Shown here in pieces: positions 38,438-47,639 of a stretch of 64,000 nucleotides of DNA. The notes beneath the pieces were generated by a model. That model was given only the letters and a program-made list of their open reading frames with translations. It was not told the DNA's origin and searched no databases. This stretch comes from Abyssibacter profundi (GTDB taxonomy: Bacteria > Pseudomonadota > Gammaproteobacteria > Nevskiales > OUC007): the NCBI RefSeq assembly GCF_003151135.1, contig NZ_QEQK01000007.1, forward strand, positions 144,501 through 208,500. Reading direction: 5' to 3'. The stretch's first letter is position 1, and each line of letters opens with the position of its first letter. Position numbers and translations under genes: made by a program.

Positions 38438-39115
38438 TCACAGGGCCGAGGGCGCCTGCAGGCCTGCTGATACGTATTCGATAAAGCCTTCGGCCAGGGT
38501 GGCCTCGTCCAGGGTGTAGCGACGCTCGCCGTCGGCGGTGTCGGGCAGGCGCCACAACAGGGTCTGGTCCACCATGCCGTTGACGACGCTGTTAATGGCC
38601 AGAAAAACGTGCAGCCGCAGCGCCCGGGCAGACTTGTGCGGCAGCAGCGTTGCTAGCTGGGCTTCCATACGCCAGATCAGTGGACCCATGTGCCTCAGCA
38701 GCAGGTCCTGTCCGACCTCGCCCTCTTCCCGGATCAATCGCGCCAGCAGCCAGACTGCGCGCTCGTGACGTTGCAGCAAACCGTGCAGCGATAACACCAG
38801 CGCCGTGACCACGTGGCTGACCTTTAGTCGCCCCTCGGCCTCGATCGCGTCGACCTCCGCCCAAGCTTCGTCCGCCAAGGGTTCATGCCACTGGGCGATT
38901 CGAGCGACGCAGGCGTCCAGCAGGCCCTGCTTGTTGCCGAAGTAGTAGCGGACCGCGGCCTCGTTGAGCACGCCTGCCTCACGCTGGATCTGCCGCGCGG
39001 ACACCGCATGGCAGCCCCGCTGGCCGTACATCGCAATGGCTGTGCTCACCAGCCGGTCTGGCACGCTGCCGCCGGCCTCGGCATTCCGCTCTGCAGGTTC
39101 TGCTCGGTCGAACAC
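38438..39115 (-). CDS. TetR-family transcriptional regulator
   Basis: 225 residues. N-terminal HTH: LVSTAIAMYGQRGCHAVSAR, QIQREAGVLNEAAVRYYFGN and KQGLLDACVARI, the TetR signature. The C-terminal half has a TetR_C-like helical ligand domain with Trp-rich helices (VWLLARLIREEGE). A 30-bp palindrome immediately upstream is its likely operator, so autorepression and control of the lipoprotein gene are expected. Confidence 0.9.
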   Translation of the reverse strand: MFDRAEPAERNAEAGGSVPDRLVSTAIAMYGQRGCHAVSARQIQREAGVLNEAAVRYYFGNKQGLLDACVARIAQWHEPLADEAWAEVDAIEAEGRLKVSHVVTALVLSLHGLLQRHERAVWLLARLIREEGEVGQDLLLRHMGPLIWRMEAQLATLLPHKSARALRLHVFLAINSVVNGMVDQTLLWRLPDTADGERRYTLDEATLAEGFIEYVSAGLQAPSAL

Positions 39116-39156
39116 GCGGTCTCCAGGTCCAATGCGAGAGCTTGCAGTCTAGCGGT

Positions 39157-39186
39157 TAACCCGATTGAGTCAACTCAGTTGGGTTA
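39157..39186. promoter_or_regulatory. TetR operator palindrome
   Basis: A near-perfect 30-bp palindrome centred between 39171 and 39172: TAACCC (39157-39162) pairs with GGGTTA (39181-39186) and TGAGT pairs with ACTCA around a central CA. It lies 41 bases upstream of the TetR start. Confidence 0.75.
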
Positions 39187-39230
39187 GCAATGGCGCAGGA
39201 CTGGAATCGACGCCAAGACCGGGTTGAAAT

Positions 39231-40160
39231 CTAAGCTGCGGAGGACACCGCACAGGCGGACAACAGGCGCTCCGTCGCACCCGTGCCCAGCCCGGTGGCG
39301 AGCAGTGCTGGGCTGACTGCCGGTGTCGGCCGCTGCCAGACCAATTGCGAAGCCGCGTCTTCCAGCGGAATGGTCGTGACAATGCGAGCCAGTTGGCGGG
39401 ATCGCTCGGCGGCTTCGCGCTGCTCTTCGAGCAAGCGGCGCAGGCGCTTAGCGCCCCGAACCGGGAGGTCCAACACCTGATCCAGGTCGGCGTAAATCGC
39501 ATCGAGCGAGCCGAAGTGCGTCAGCAACGCGACCGCCGCCTTGGGGCCGATACCGGCAATGCCCGGAATATTGTCCACGGTGTCACCAACCAGCGCCTGG
39601 TAATCGAGCATCTGCGCCGGTGTCACGCCGAACTTCTCGATGATGGCCGAGGCGTCCAGCCAGTCGTTCTTTGCGAAATCCCAGATCACGTCATCGTGGT
39701 CCAGCAATTGGGCCAGGTCCTTGTCGGGGCTGACAATGACCCCCGGCAAGCCCAGCCCCCGCGCCACATGCAGCAAGGTGCCGATGTAATCGTCGGCCTC
39801 GTATTCCTCGCAGGCCAGGTTGTACAACCCGATGGCATCGCAGACTTGGCGGGCCATGCGGAACTGGTGCTTGAGCTCCTCTGGCGCCGATTCACGGTTG
39901 GCCTTGTAGGCCGGGTCAATGCGATTGCGGAACGAGGAGGTCAGGCTTTCATCAAACGCCACGGCGATGTGAGTCGGCGACTGCGATCGGATCAGCCGGG
40001 CCAGCATGTCGGCAAACCCCGTCAGGGCATTGATCGGCCGGCCCGATGCATCGGTCATCGAGTCGGGCAGAGAGAACCACGCACGGAAGATGTAAACGGA
40101 TGCATCGATCAAGTAGACTCGCCGGTCCATCGATTCGACGGTCTGATTTGCCTGCTTCAT
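39231..40160 (-). CDS. 5'-3' exonuclease (PolA N-terminal / Xni-like nuclease)
   Basis: 309 residues from the ATG at 40160. Stand-alone 5'-nuclease of the FEN/Pol I type: VYLIDASVYIFRAWFSLPD, HIAVAFDESLTSSFRNRIDP, EEYEADDYIGTLLHVARG, IVSPDKDLAQLLDHDDVIWD with the metal-binding Asp/Glu cluster, and a helix-hairpin-helix PGIAGIGPKAAVALLTHFGS. Roles: DNA repair and primer/flap removal. The start is 11 bases from the divergent next gene. Confidence 0.9.
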   Translation of the reverse strand: MKQANQTVESMDRRVYLIDASVYIFRAWFSLPDSMTDASGRPINALTGFADMLARLIRSQSPTHIAVAFDESLTSSFRNRIDPAYKANRESAPEELKHQFRMARQVCDAIGLYNLACEEYEADDYIGTLLHVARGLGLPGVIVSPDKDLAQLLDHDDVIWDFAKNDWLDASAIIEKFGVTPAQMLDYQALVGDTVDNIPGIAGIGPKAAVALLTHFGSLDAIYADLDQVLDLPVRGAKRLRRLLEEQREAAERSRQLARIVTTIPLEDAASQLVWQRPTPAVSPALLATGLGTGATERLLSACAVSSAA

Positions 40161-40171
40161 ATGGATTCCTG

Positions 40172-40921
40172 ATGCGCACCCTGCTGTTTGCCTGCGTCGC
40201 GAGCGTAGCACTGCCCGCTGCTGCGGATACCGTGCTGTCGTTCGACACGACGGACCAGCAAACCGCGTCCACCGTTCGAATGGTGGATGGCGCGGTGCGT
40301 ATTGATGGCCAGCAAGCGGGGGAATGGATGCTCTATCAGGCAGACGAGAACGCCTTGTTCATCGTCAGTCCGCGCGACCGCAGCTATACCCGCATGGATG
40401 AGGCTGGCATTCGCCAGTTGGGCGGCCAGATGGATGCCGCCCGCTCCGAGTGGGAAGCCGAACTCGCGAAGCTGCCTCCCGAGCAGCGCGCTATGGCAGA
40501 GCAGATGATGCAACGCATGACCGGCGGACGATCACTGGAAAAAACCGCACCACCCGAACCACAGCCGACTGGCTCCTCCCAGACTGTGGCCGGCGTGCAG
40601 TGCGCGAACTATGTCGTGAAGCAAGGCGGCGCCAGCGAATCGCTGTGCGTGGCCAAACCGGAAGCTCTCGGCTTGTCTGAAGAGGAGTACGCCACGGTCC
40701 AGGCAATGTATCGCCTGCTGGCCAAGCTCAGCGAAGCCACAGGCTTTGCGGGCAGTGCGGCGCCTCGTGCGGACAAGCTGCCGGGCGTACCGGTGCTCAT
40801 CGAACGTGAAGGCGGCAAGAGCAGGCAGCGACTCACCGGGGTCACACACCCCAATCTGGAGTCCAGCGTGTTTGCGCTACCCAGCGGTTACACCGAACGG
40901 GACCCGAGCAGCTTGCGCTAG
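40172..40921 (+). CDS. Exported DUF4412-like protein
   Basis: 249 residues. Signal peptide RTLLFACVASVALPAAADTV. Then a domain typical of DUF4412: repeated short beta strands (VRMVDGAVRIDGQQAGEWML, LFIVSPRDRSYTRMDE) and an E/R-rich helix (SEWEAELAKLPPEQRAMAEQ). Two conserved Cys (GVQCANYVVK, SLCVAKPE). Unknown envelope or periplasmic role. Its promoter must overlap the 5' end of the divergent nuclease gene. Confidence 0.7.
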   Translation: MRTLLFACVASVALPAAADTVLSFDTTDQQTASTVRMVDGAVRIDGQQAGEWMLYQADENALFIVSPRDRSYTRMDEAGIRQLGGQMDAARSEWEAELAKLPPEQRAMAEQMMQRMTGGRSLEKTAPPEPQPTGSSQTVAGVQCANYVVKQGGASESLCVAKPEALGLSEEEYATVQAMYRLLAKLSEATGFAGSAAPRADKLPGVPVLIEREGGKSRQRLTGVTHPNLESSVFALPSGYTERDPSSLR

Positions 40922-41133
40922 CCCGGTCGGTGTTCGACGACACACAGGGAGACATGAATCGACTTGTCCGGCAACCACGCCCAGGGTGGGGTTTGTCCGC
41001 GACAACAGGAGGAGAGCATGGTGGCCCCGCCACAGGCACGAGCACTGACCGGACCAGGCCTGAGTGGCCTGTCACTTCGGTTTCGATCCAGCCCATCCAC
41101 ATTCAATTTGTTTGATCCGAGGAGCGCTTCCAC

Positions 41134-42270
41134 ATGACTGTGAAGCTGTTTGTACCCAAGGAGTCTGCGAGCGGAGAAAAGCGCGTGGCCATGGCCCCGG
41201 CCGTGGTGGATCGCGTCGTGCGTTTAGGCACGGAACTCTCTGTCCAGGCCGGTGCCGGCGCGGGTAGCCGGATTCCTGACGCCGCGTTCGAAGCCAAGGG
41301 CGCCAAGATCGTCAAGACCAAGGCCTCGCCGCTGAAGTCTGCAGATGTTGTGTTGCGCGTGGCGCCGCCGACGGCAGCCGACATCAAAGGCATGAAGGCC
41401 GGCTCGATTCTCGCCAGTTTCGTCTACACGAACCGCAACCCGGATGTGGTGAAAGCACTGGCCGAGGCCAAGGTCACCACCCTGGCCATGGAGCTGATTC
41501 CCCGCATTACCCGCGCCCAGGCCATGGACGCCCTGTCCTCGCAGGCCGCAGCGGCCGGCTACAAGGCCGCGCTCATTGCTGCCAGTGAGCTGGAACGCTT
41601 TCTGCCCATGCTGACCACGGCGGCGGGCACGATCCGGCCGGCCAAGGTGCTGGTCATTGGTGCCGGTGTCGCCGGCCTGCAGGCCATTGCCACCGCCCGC
41701 CGCCTGGGTGCGATGGTCGAGGCCTACGATGTGCGGACGGCCGCCAAGGAACAGGTCGAATCGCTGGGCGCCAAGTTCGTGATGGCCGACATCAAGGCCG
41801 ATGCCGAAGGCGGTTACGCCCGTGAGCTCACCGATGAGGAAAAGGCCGCGCAGCAGGCGATGCTCGAAAAGCATGTCGCGGCAGCCGATGCCGTCATTAC
41901 CACGGCCGCGATCCCCGGTCGGCCGTCGCCGAAGATCATCTCGAAGGCGATGGTCGAGTCGATGAAGTCCGGCGCGGTCATCGTTGACCTGGCCGCCGAA
42001 GGCGGCGGCAACTGCGAGCTGTCCGAGCCCGGTAGCACGACCACGGCCGGTGAGGTGACGATCTGCGCCCCGCTGAACGTGCCGTCCATGTTGTCGGAAC
42101 ACGCCAGCGAAATGTACGCCCGCAACCTGCTGAACCTGATGGAATTGTTCATCAAGGATGGCGAGCTGACGCTGGATCTCGAAGACGATGTCATCAAGGG
42201 CGCGCTGCTGACCCATGATGGCGAAGTCGTCAACGAACAAGCCAAACAGATTCTGGAGGGCTCCAAGTGA
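41134..42270 (+). CDS. pntAA: NAD(P) transhydrogenase alpha subunit 1 (soluble domain I)
   Basis: 378 residues. NAD(H)-binding domain I of the proton-translocating transhydrogenase: KLFVPKESASGEKRVAMAP at the start, VLVIGAGVAGLQAIATARRL nucleotide-binding fold and AMVEAYDVRTAAKEQVESLG. With pntAB and pntB it couples proton flow to NADH + NADP+ giving NADPH. The stop overlaps pntAB by 4 bases. An intergenic stretch of 212 bases upstream should hold the promoter. Confidence 0.96.
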   Translation: MTVKLFVPKESASGEKRVAMAPAVVDRVVRLGTELSVQAGAGAGSRIPDAAFEAKGAKIVKTKASPLKSADVVLRVAPPTAADIKGMKAGSILASFVYTNRNPDVVKALAEAKVTTLAMELIPRITRAQAMDALSSQAAAAGYKAALIAASELERFLPMLTTAAGTIRPAKVLVIGAGVAGLQAIATARRLGAMVEAYDVRTAAKEQVESLGAKFVMADIKADAEGGYARELTDEEKAAQQAMLEKHVAAADAVITTAAIPGRPSPKIISKAMVESMKSGAVIVDLAAEGGGNCELSEPGSTTTAGEVTICAPLNVPSMLSEHASEMYARNLLNLMELFIKDGELTLDLEDDVIKGALLTHDGEVVNEQAKQILEGSK

Positions 42271-42566
42271 CACCCGAACTTGCACTCACGGGCTTTGTCG
42301 CCCTGTACATCTTCATGCTGGCCGCGTTCACCGGCTACGAAATCATCGGCAAGGTGCCGGCGATTCTGCATACCCCGCTGATGTCCGGCTCCAACTTCGT
42401 GCACGGCATCGTGCTGGTCGGCGCCATGGTGGCGCTGGGCCATGCCGACACCATTCTGGAACAGGTGATTGGTTTCGTCGGGGTGGCACTGGCCGCGGGC
42501 AATGCGGTCGGCGGTTATGTCGTCACCGAGCGCATGCTCGAAATGTTCAAGTCGAGCAAGGACTAA
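42267..42566 (+). CDS. pntAB: NAD(P) transhydrogenase alpha subunit 2 (membrane)
   Basis: 99 residues with three TM helices (ALTGFVALYIFMLAAFTGYE, SNFVHGIVLVGAMVALGHAD, FVGVALAAGNAVGGYVVTER). The split PntAA/PntAB form is common in alpha- and gammaproteobacteria. Together with PntB it forms the proton channel. Confidence 0.94.
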   Translation: MTPELALTGFVALYIFMLAAFTGYEIIGKVPAILHTPLMSGSNFVHGIVLVGAMVALGHADTILEQVIGFVGVALAAGNAVGGYVVTERMLEMFKSSKD

Positions 42567-42575
42567 GGGGGCCAC

Positions 42576-43949
42576 ATGTCATTTCTGATTCAGGCGAGCT
42601 ACTTCGTCGCCGCCGTCCTCTTCATCCTGGGCCTCAAGCGCATGGCCTCGCCCAAGACCGCTGTCAGCGGCATCAAATGGGCGGGCATCGGCATGGTCCT
42701 GGCCGTGCTGGCGACGTTCTTCTACCCCGACCTGCATAACGTCGGGCTGATCGTTACCGCCATCGTCATCGGTAGTGCCGCGGCATGGATCTCCGGCAAG
42801 AAGGTCGAGATGACCGACATGCCGCAGATGGTCGCGCTGTACAACGGCATGGGGGGCGGCGCCGCCGGTGCCATCTCGGCCGTGGAGCTGTACTCCGGCA
42901 ATGCCACGGCGCATGGATCCGGCCTCGCATCACTGGCCGTGATCGGTGGTGTCATCGGCGCCGTCTCGCTGTCCGGCTCCTGCATCGCCTACGCCAAGCT
43001 CCAGGGGTTGATGAAAAAGGCCTGGTCGGCACCGATGCACCAGGGGCTGAATGCGTTGATGGTCATTCTGCTGTTCGGCATCGGTCTGGCCCTGGCGACG
43101 TCCGTGGAGCCCGGTCCGTTCTGGATTACCGTGTTCTTCCTGATCGCGCTGGTGCTCGGCATTTTCATGACCACGCCGATTGGCGGGGCCGATATGCCGG
43201 TGGTGATCTCGCTGTACAACGCCCTGACCGGCTTGGCAGTCGCCTTCGAAGGCTTCGTGCTGGGCAACGCCGCGATGATCATTGCTGGCACGGTTGTCGG
43301 CGCCGCCGGTTCGCTGCTGACACTGTTGATGGCCAAGGCCATGAATCGCTCGCTGGCCAACGTGCTGTTCTCAGGCTTCGGCGCCAGCGACGAAGCAGCC
43401 GGTGATGGCCCGTCCGGCACCATGACCTCGGTCGAGGCCTCCGATGCCGCCATCTCGATGAGCTATGCCGGCAAGGTCATCATCGTGCCGGGTTACGGCA
43501 TGGCCGTGGCCCAGGCGCAGCACAAGCTCTGGGAGTACGTGCAGATGCTGACCAAGGCCGATGTCGAGGTGAAGTTCGCCATTCACCCGGTGGCCGGCCG
43601 CATGCCCGGGCATATGAACGTGCTACTGGCCGAAGCCGGCGTGCCCTACGACATGATCTTCGATCTCGACGAGATCAACGAGGAGTTTGCACAGGCCGAC
43701 GCAGCATTGGTCATCGGTGCCAACGATGTGGTGAACCCGGCGGCTCGGACCAACGAGTCCAGCCCGATCTACGGCATGCCCATCCTCAATGTGGATCAGG
43801 CCCGCGAAGTCTTCGTGATCAAACGCGGCAAGGGCACGGGCTTCTCCGGCGTGGAGAACGAGCTGTTCTTCGGCGAGAACACCAACATGGTGTTCGGAGA
43901 TGCCAAGGAAGTCTGCAACCAGATGATCACGGGCCTCAAAGAGCTCTAG
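42576..43949 (+). CDS. pntB: NAD(P) transhydrogenase beta subunit
   Basis: 457 residues. Membrane domain with about eight or nine TM helices followed by soluble domain III that binds NADP(H): VIIVPGYGMAVAQAQHKLWE, AIHPVAGRMPGHMNVLLAEA and VIGANDVVNPAARTNESSPI. Gap to pntAB 9 bases. Complete operon ending at a strong terminator. Confidence 0.97.
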   Translation: MSFLIQASYFVAAVLFILGLKRMASPKTAVSGIKWAGIGMVLAVLATFFYPDLHNVGLIVTAIVIGSAAAWISGKKVEMTDMPQMVALYNGMGGGAAGAISAVELYSGNATAHGSGLASLAVIGGVIGAVSLSGSCIAYAKLQGLMKKAWSAPMHQGLNALMVILLFGIGLALATSVEPGPFWITVFFLIALVLGIFMTTPIGGADMPVVISLYNALTGLAVAFEGFVLGNAAMIIAGTVVGAAGSLLTLLMAKAMNRSLANVLFSGFGASDEAAGDGPSGTMTSVEASDAAISMSYAGKVIIVPGYGMAVAQAQHKLWEYVQMLTKADVEVKFAIHPVAGRMPGHMNVLLAEAGVPYDMIFDLDEINEEFAQADAALVIGANDVVNPAARTNESSPIYGMPILNVDQAREVFVIKRGKGTGFSGVENELFFGENTNMVFGDAKEVCNQMITGLKEL

Positions 43950-44002
43950 ATCGTCATCGAACGCCGGCCGCGCGACCGCGCGGTCTGGCCTTCGTGATTC
44001 AG

Positions 44003-44029
44003 CGGCCCGCCTTGTGCGGGCCGTTTTTG
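44003..44029 (+). terminator. Rho-independent terminator of the pnt operon
   Basis: CGGCCCGC (44003-44010) pairs with GCGGGCCG (44016-44023) around CTTGT and is followed by five T. It ends 13 bases before the stop of the convergent LysR gene. Confidence 0.88.
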
Positions 44030-44041
44030 TTGGAGCGGCGA

Positions 44042-44917
44042 TTAATTCGACGCCGGCCAGGCGATCTCCTCGGTCAGCTGGCCGCGGCGCTGAATCAGCC
44101 ACAGCGACATCTCCACGGTTGGCATTTCACCCAGGGTCACCAGTCCCATCTGCGCATGCACGGTATCCGTGATGACGGCGGGCACCGGCGCCGCGCCCAG
44201 ACCCGAGGCACAGAGGCTTTTCATCAGCGCAGTATCCACACAACGGGCCGCGATTCTTGGTCGCACCCCCCGCTGGTCCAACCATGCGGACACCTGACTG
44301 GACATGACCGACCCCGCCTGCCAGAGGATGACCGGTTGTTGATGCAAATTGGCGGGAAACCCATCGGCGAGTCGATCGGCGAATGCCTCGGTCGCAACCC
44401 AGGCCAGCGGCGAGCGGACCAGCAGCCGGATGTCGAAATCGCTCAGGTCACCGGTCGCGGGCTCTCGGTCGGACACGATGGCGTGCAGCCGACCCGACAG
44501 CAGCCGACCCTGCAAGTCGTCCAGCGGGCCCTCGACGAAAATGGCCTCGCGCCGCTGATCACCGCGGATCAACGCTGCCGTGCAAGCCACCGCCATCGAT
44601 TTGGGCACGCTGTCGGTGAGACCGATGCGGCAGGGAATGGCCAACTCGCCCGGATGGTCGACCAGCACAGCCGCCAGCTCATCCCCCAGCTCGAAGATCT
44701 GGCGTGCATAGGCCATCGCCATCGTCCCGGCATCCGTCGGCCTCAGCGCGCGGCCGTGGCGTGCCAGCAGTGGCTGCCCCGCCTGCGCCTCTAGCTGCTT
44801 GAGCTGCGCACTCACCGCCTGCGGAGAAACATGTAGCGCAACGGCAGCCGCCTGTACGGAACCCAGCCGAACCGTCTCGTAGAGGTAGCGAAGGTGCTTG
44901 TAATTAATCTGCGCCAC
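44042..44917 (-). CDS. NhaR-like LysR-family transcriptional regulator
   Basis: 291 residues from a GTG at 44917; a TTG at 44923 is also possible. The HTH INYKHLRYLYETVRLGSVQA, ALHVSPQAVSAQLKQLEAQA matches NhaR, which activates nhaA in response to sodium in E. coli. The C-terminal substrate domain is complete. A HPF-like gene and nhaA follow divergently, consistent with a NhaR role. Inference on the inducer. Confidence 0.8.
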   Translation of the reverse strand: MAQINYKHLRYLYETVRLGSVQAAAVALHVSPQAVSAQLKQLEAQAGQPLLARHGRALRPTDAGTMAMAYARQIFELGDELAAVLVDHPGELAIPCRIGLTDSVPKSMAVACTAALIRGDQRREAIFVEGPLDDLQGRLLSGRLHAIVSDREPATGDLSDFDIRLLVRSPLAWVATEAFADRLADGFPANLHQQPVILWQAGSVMSSQVSAWLDQRGVRPRIAARCVDTALMKSLCASGLGAAPVPAVITDTVHAQMGLVTLGEMPTVEMSLWLIQRRGQLTEEIAWPASN

Positions 44918-45013
44918 GATCAATCCATAGTTGATAAAGACTCAATATTAATGTGCTTTTATTTGATTTTTTGCTCCGTACACTGCTGAGTCTCATCCTG
45001 ATGAGGCATAGCC

Positions 45014-45388
45014 ATGCAACTGGATATACAGGCGCTGTACTTCGACATGACGCCCGGCATTGAGGGTGCGATCACCCGCGCAGCCGAGCAGCACATGGAC
45101 CGCTTCGACCATGCGGTCAAGAAGCTCACGGTGCGCGTCTATGACACCAACGGCCTCCGCGGGGGCGTGGATAAAGGCTGCCGCATCCATTCCGATCTCG
45201 GGCGGGCGCGGGCACTCGTGGTCGAAGCTGTCGATGAGGATCTTTACACGGCGATCAGCCGCGCCTTTGAAAAGGCCGAGCGGGCGACCAGCGGCCGGCT
45301 GCAGCGTCAGCGCAGACCCACCGACCGACGGCTACGCGCCACCATTCGCCGCGGGCTGGAGCCCATGGTCGCACAGCCCCTAGGCTAA
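45014..45388 (+). CDS. HPF/RaiA-type ribosome-associated protein
   Basis: 124 residues. Sigma-54-modulation/S30AE fold: QLDIQALYFDMTPGIEGAIT, AAEQHMDRFDHAVKKLTVRV, RARALVVEAVDEDLYTAISR and AFEKAERATSGRLQRQRR. Such proteins bind the decoding region of 30S subunits and cause hibernation. Here it stands between a NhaR-like regulator and nhaA, an unusual setting that suggests a salt- or pH-stress function. AT-rich DNA precedes it. Confidence 0.75.
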   Translation: MQLDIQALYFDMTPGIEGAITRAAEQHMDRFDHAVKKLTVRVYDTNGLRGGVDKGCRIHSDLGRARALVVEAVDEDLYTAISRAFEKAERATSGRLQRQRRPTDRRLRATIRRGLEPMVAQPLG

Positions 45389-45412
45389 ACCGCTCCCCAC
45401 ACCATCTACGAC

Positions 45413-45446
45413 AAGCCCCGCCCGGCCCCTGCGCCAGGCGGGGCTT
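45413..45446 (+). terminator. Hairpin between HPF-like gene and nhaA
   Basis: AAGCCCCGCC (45413-45422) and GGCGGGGCTT (45437-45446) form a perfect 10-bp stem around 14 bases. No strong T tract follows, so it may be a weak terminator or an attenuator-like element. Confidence 0.5.
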
Positions 45447-45462
45447 GCTGCCGAGAGCCCCC

Positions 45463-46632
45463 ATGAACTGGAAAGCCCTGCAATCCAACGAAGCCGCCCC
45501 CGGCATTTTGTTGATGATCTGCGCCGTCGCCGCGTTGCTCATCGCCAACTCGCCCCTCTCAGCGCTCTACGACCGCCTGATCCAGACCCCCCTGGCGATC
45601 ACCCTGGGCACGGCCGGACTGGAGAAACCGCTGCTGCTCTGGATCAACGATGGCCTGATGGCGTTGTTCTTCCTGCTGGTCGGCATCGAACTCAAGCACG
45701 AGTTGCTATTCGGGCACCTGCGTAACCGCCGACAAATCGCGCTACCCGCCGCGGCCGCTGTGGGCGGCATGCTGGTGCCCGCGGCTGTGTACCTGGCCTT
45801 CAACTGGCAGGACCCGATCGCGCGAAACGGCTGGGCGATCCCGGCGGCAACCGACATTGCCTTTGCACTGGCGATCTTCGCCATGCTGGCCAAGCATTTG
45901 CCCAGCGAGGTCAAAATCTTCCTCCTGGCAATCGCCATCATCGACGATATCGGCGCGATTCTGATTATCGCGCTGCTCTACACCGCAGACCTCAGCCTGT
46001 TGTCCCTGTTGATGGCCGCCGGCCTGACGGCCCTGCTGTTCCTGCTCAATCGAAAGGTTCAATCGTCCGCCGCCCCCTTCATCATCGTCGGGACCGTGTT
46101 GTGGGTAGCGACGCTAAAGTCCGGCGTCCACGCCACATTGGCCGGCGTGGTCGTCGGGTTAATGCTGCCCCTCCGGGTCAAGAGTACGGATCAGGTGTCT
46201 GCGGGCTATCGGGTGGAGCATGGCCTCAAGCCCTGGGTGTACTTCCTGGTGTTGCCCCTGTTCGCCCTGGCCAATGCCGGAGTCAACCTGCAGGGCACCG
46301 CCATCGGTGATGCCTTCACACCCGTCGTGCTGGGGATTGCAGCCGGCCTGCTGATTGGCAAGCCCCTCGGGGTCATGGGGGCGGTCTGGCTTGCTGAAAC
46401 CTGCCTACGGATCAAGCGCCCCGCCCTGCTCACCTGGCCGGTCGTGCTCGCCGTTGGCTGTCTCTGCGGGATTGGCTTCACCATGAGCCTGTTCATCGGG
46501 TCGCTGGCTTTCGAGCATGCGCCCTCCATGAATTTGGGGGACGAGCGGGTAGGCATTCTGGCCGGATCCACGCTGTCCGCTGCCCTGGCTGCATGCGTGC
46601 TCAGCCGGACCCGGGCCACCTCTTCCAACTAA
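45463..46632 (+). CDS. nhaA: Na+/H+ antiporter NhaA
   Basis: 389 residues, full length. Twelve or so TM helices. The unfolded-helix motif and transport-site residues are present: AIPAATDIAFALAIFAMLAK and FLLAIAIIDDIGAILIIALL with the paired Asp (IIDDI) that binds Na+/H+. The cytoplasmic start (MNWKALQSNEAAPGILLM) and the last helices match. It swaps external protons for internal Na+ or Li+, important at alkaline pH and high salt. Confidence 0.97.
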   Translation: MNWKALQSNEAAPGILLMICAVAALLIANSPLSALYDRLIQTPLAITLGTAGLEKPLLLWINDGLMALFFLLVGIELKHELLFGHLRNRRQIALPAAAAVGGMLVPAAVYLAFNWQDPIARNGWAIPAATDIAFALAIFAMLAKHLPSEVKIFLLAIAIIDDIGAILIIALLYTADLSLLSLLMAAGLTALLFLLNRKVQSSAAPFIIVGTVLWVATLKSGVHATLAGVVVGLMLPLRVKSTDQVSAGYRVEHGLKPWVYFLVLPLFALANAGVNLQGTAIGDAFTPVVLGIAAGLLIGKPLGVMGAVWLAETCLRIKRPALLTWPVVLAVGCLCGIGFTMSLFIGSLAFEHAPSMNLGDERVGILAGSTLSAALAACVLSRTRATSSN

Positions 46633-46648
46633 TCCATTTGCGACCATC

Positions 46649-47593
46649 ATGACACTCGACGCGCTCGCCAATCTCCCATTTCTGCTCTTCATCCTGGGTG
46701 CGCTGCTGGCTTTTTTCGGGCGGATGATCGCGATCCCGGTGGATGCGAACAGCTGGTTGGGGACTCTGCTCGTTCTGCTGCTGGGGCTTAAAGGCGGCGT
46801 CGGGCTGGCGCAGACGGAATCGCTCACCGTCGGCGGGGCGGCCATCATCGCCGGCCTGCTTGCGGCCGTGATCGTGCCCCTGCTCTGTCACCCGGTGCTG
46901 CGCAGGCTGGGCGGTTGGCCCCGGGAACTCTCTGCGGCCGCCGCCGGGCATTATGGTTCGATCAGCGTGGCCACGTTCGTCGCGATGATGGCCTACCTCG
47001 AGTCTCGTGGGGCGCAGGTCGACTCGGTCATGATTGCCGTGATGGCCCTCATGGAGGCGCCGGCACTGCTGATCGGATTGATGCTGGCCAGCCCACAGGG
47101 GGCCGACCACCGCAAGACATTCAAAGCGGCGCTGAGCAATGCCCCGATGCTCTTGCTGCTGGGCAGCATGGCCATTGGCTGGACCGTGCATTCGGTCCAG
47201 CCGGACGCAGCCGATGTGCAATCGATTCTGGGCTGGATACCCGGCCTGCTCAGCATCTACCTGTTGCTGCTGGGCCAGAAGGCTGGCCTGTTGCTGGCCC
47301 GTGAGCGCCTACCCGTCGGCGACCTGAGCTTTGCAATGGTCTGGCCATTCGTCAGTGGCACGCTGGCCTTTGGTATCGGCAGCCTGTTTGGGCTGGAGCC
47401 CACGAGTCTGGCCTTGCTCTGCATTCTGTCGGCGAGTGCAAGCTATATCGTTGCGCCCGCCGTGCTGTCACTGGCGATGCCCACGCTGGAACTGACCCGC
47501 ATCCAGGTCATGGTCATCGGTGTGACCTTCCCGGTGAACCTGCTGGTCGGCATTCCACTGTGGACCTGGGCGACTGGCGCCGCCGCTGGTTAG
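46649..47593 (+). CDS. SbtA-like sodium-dependent bicarbonate permease
   Basis: 314 residues, about ten TM helices. Matches the sodium-dependent bicarbonate transporter family (DUF897/SbtA): the repeated helix pairs with LAAVIVPLLCHPVLRRLGGW and the HYGSISVATFVAMMAYLE loop. It begins 16 bases after nhaA and is probably cotranscribed, so NhaA could maintain the Na+ gradient it needs. Substrate assignment is by similarity. Confidence 0.78.
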   Translation: MTLDALANLPFLLFILGALLAFFGRMIAIPVDANSWLGTLLVLLLGLKGGVGLAQTESLTVGGAAIIAGLLAAVIVPLLCHPVLRRLGGWPRELSAAAAGHYGSISVATFVAMMAYLESRGAQVDSVMIAVMALMEAPALLIGLMLASPQGADHRKTFKAALSNAPMLLLLGSMAIGWTVHSVQPDAADVQSILGWIPGLLSIYLLLLGQKAGLLLARERLPVGDLSFAMVWPFVSGTLAFGIGSLFGLEPTSLALLCILSASASYIVAPAVLSLAMPTLELTRIQVMVIGVTFPVNLLVGIPLWTWATGAAAG

Positions 47594-47639
47594 CGCGCCG
47601 TCGGCCCAGGGAAGCGCTGATCGATTCCCTCGATACCTG

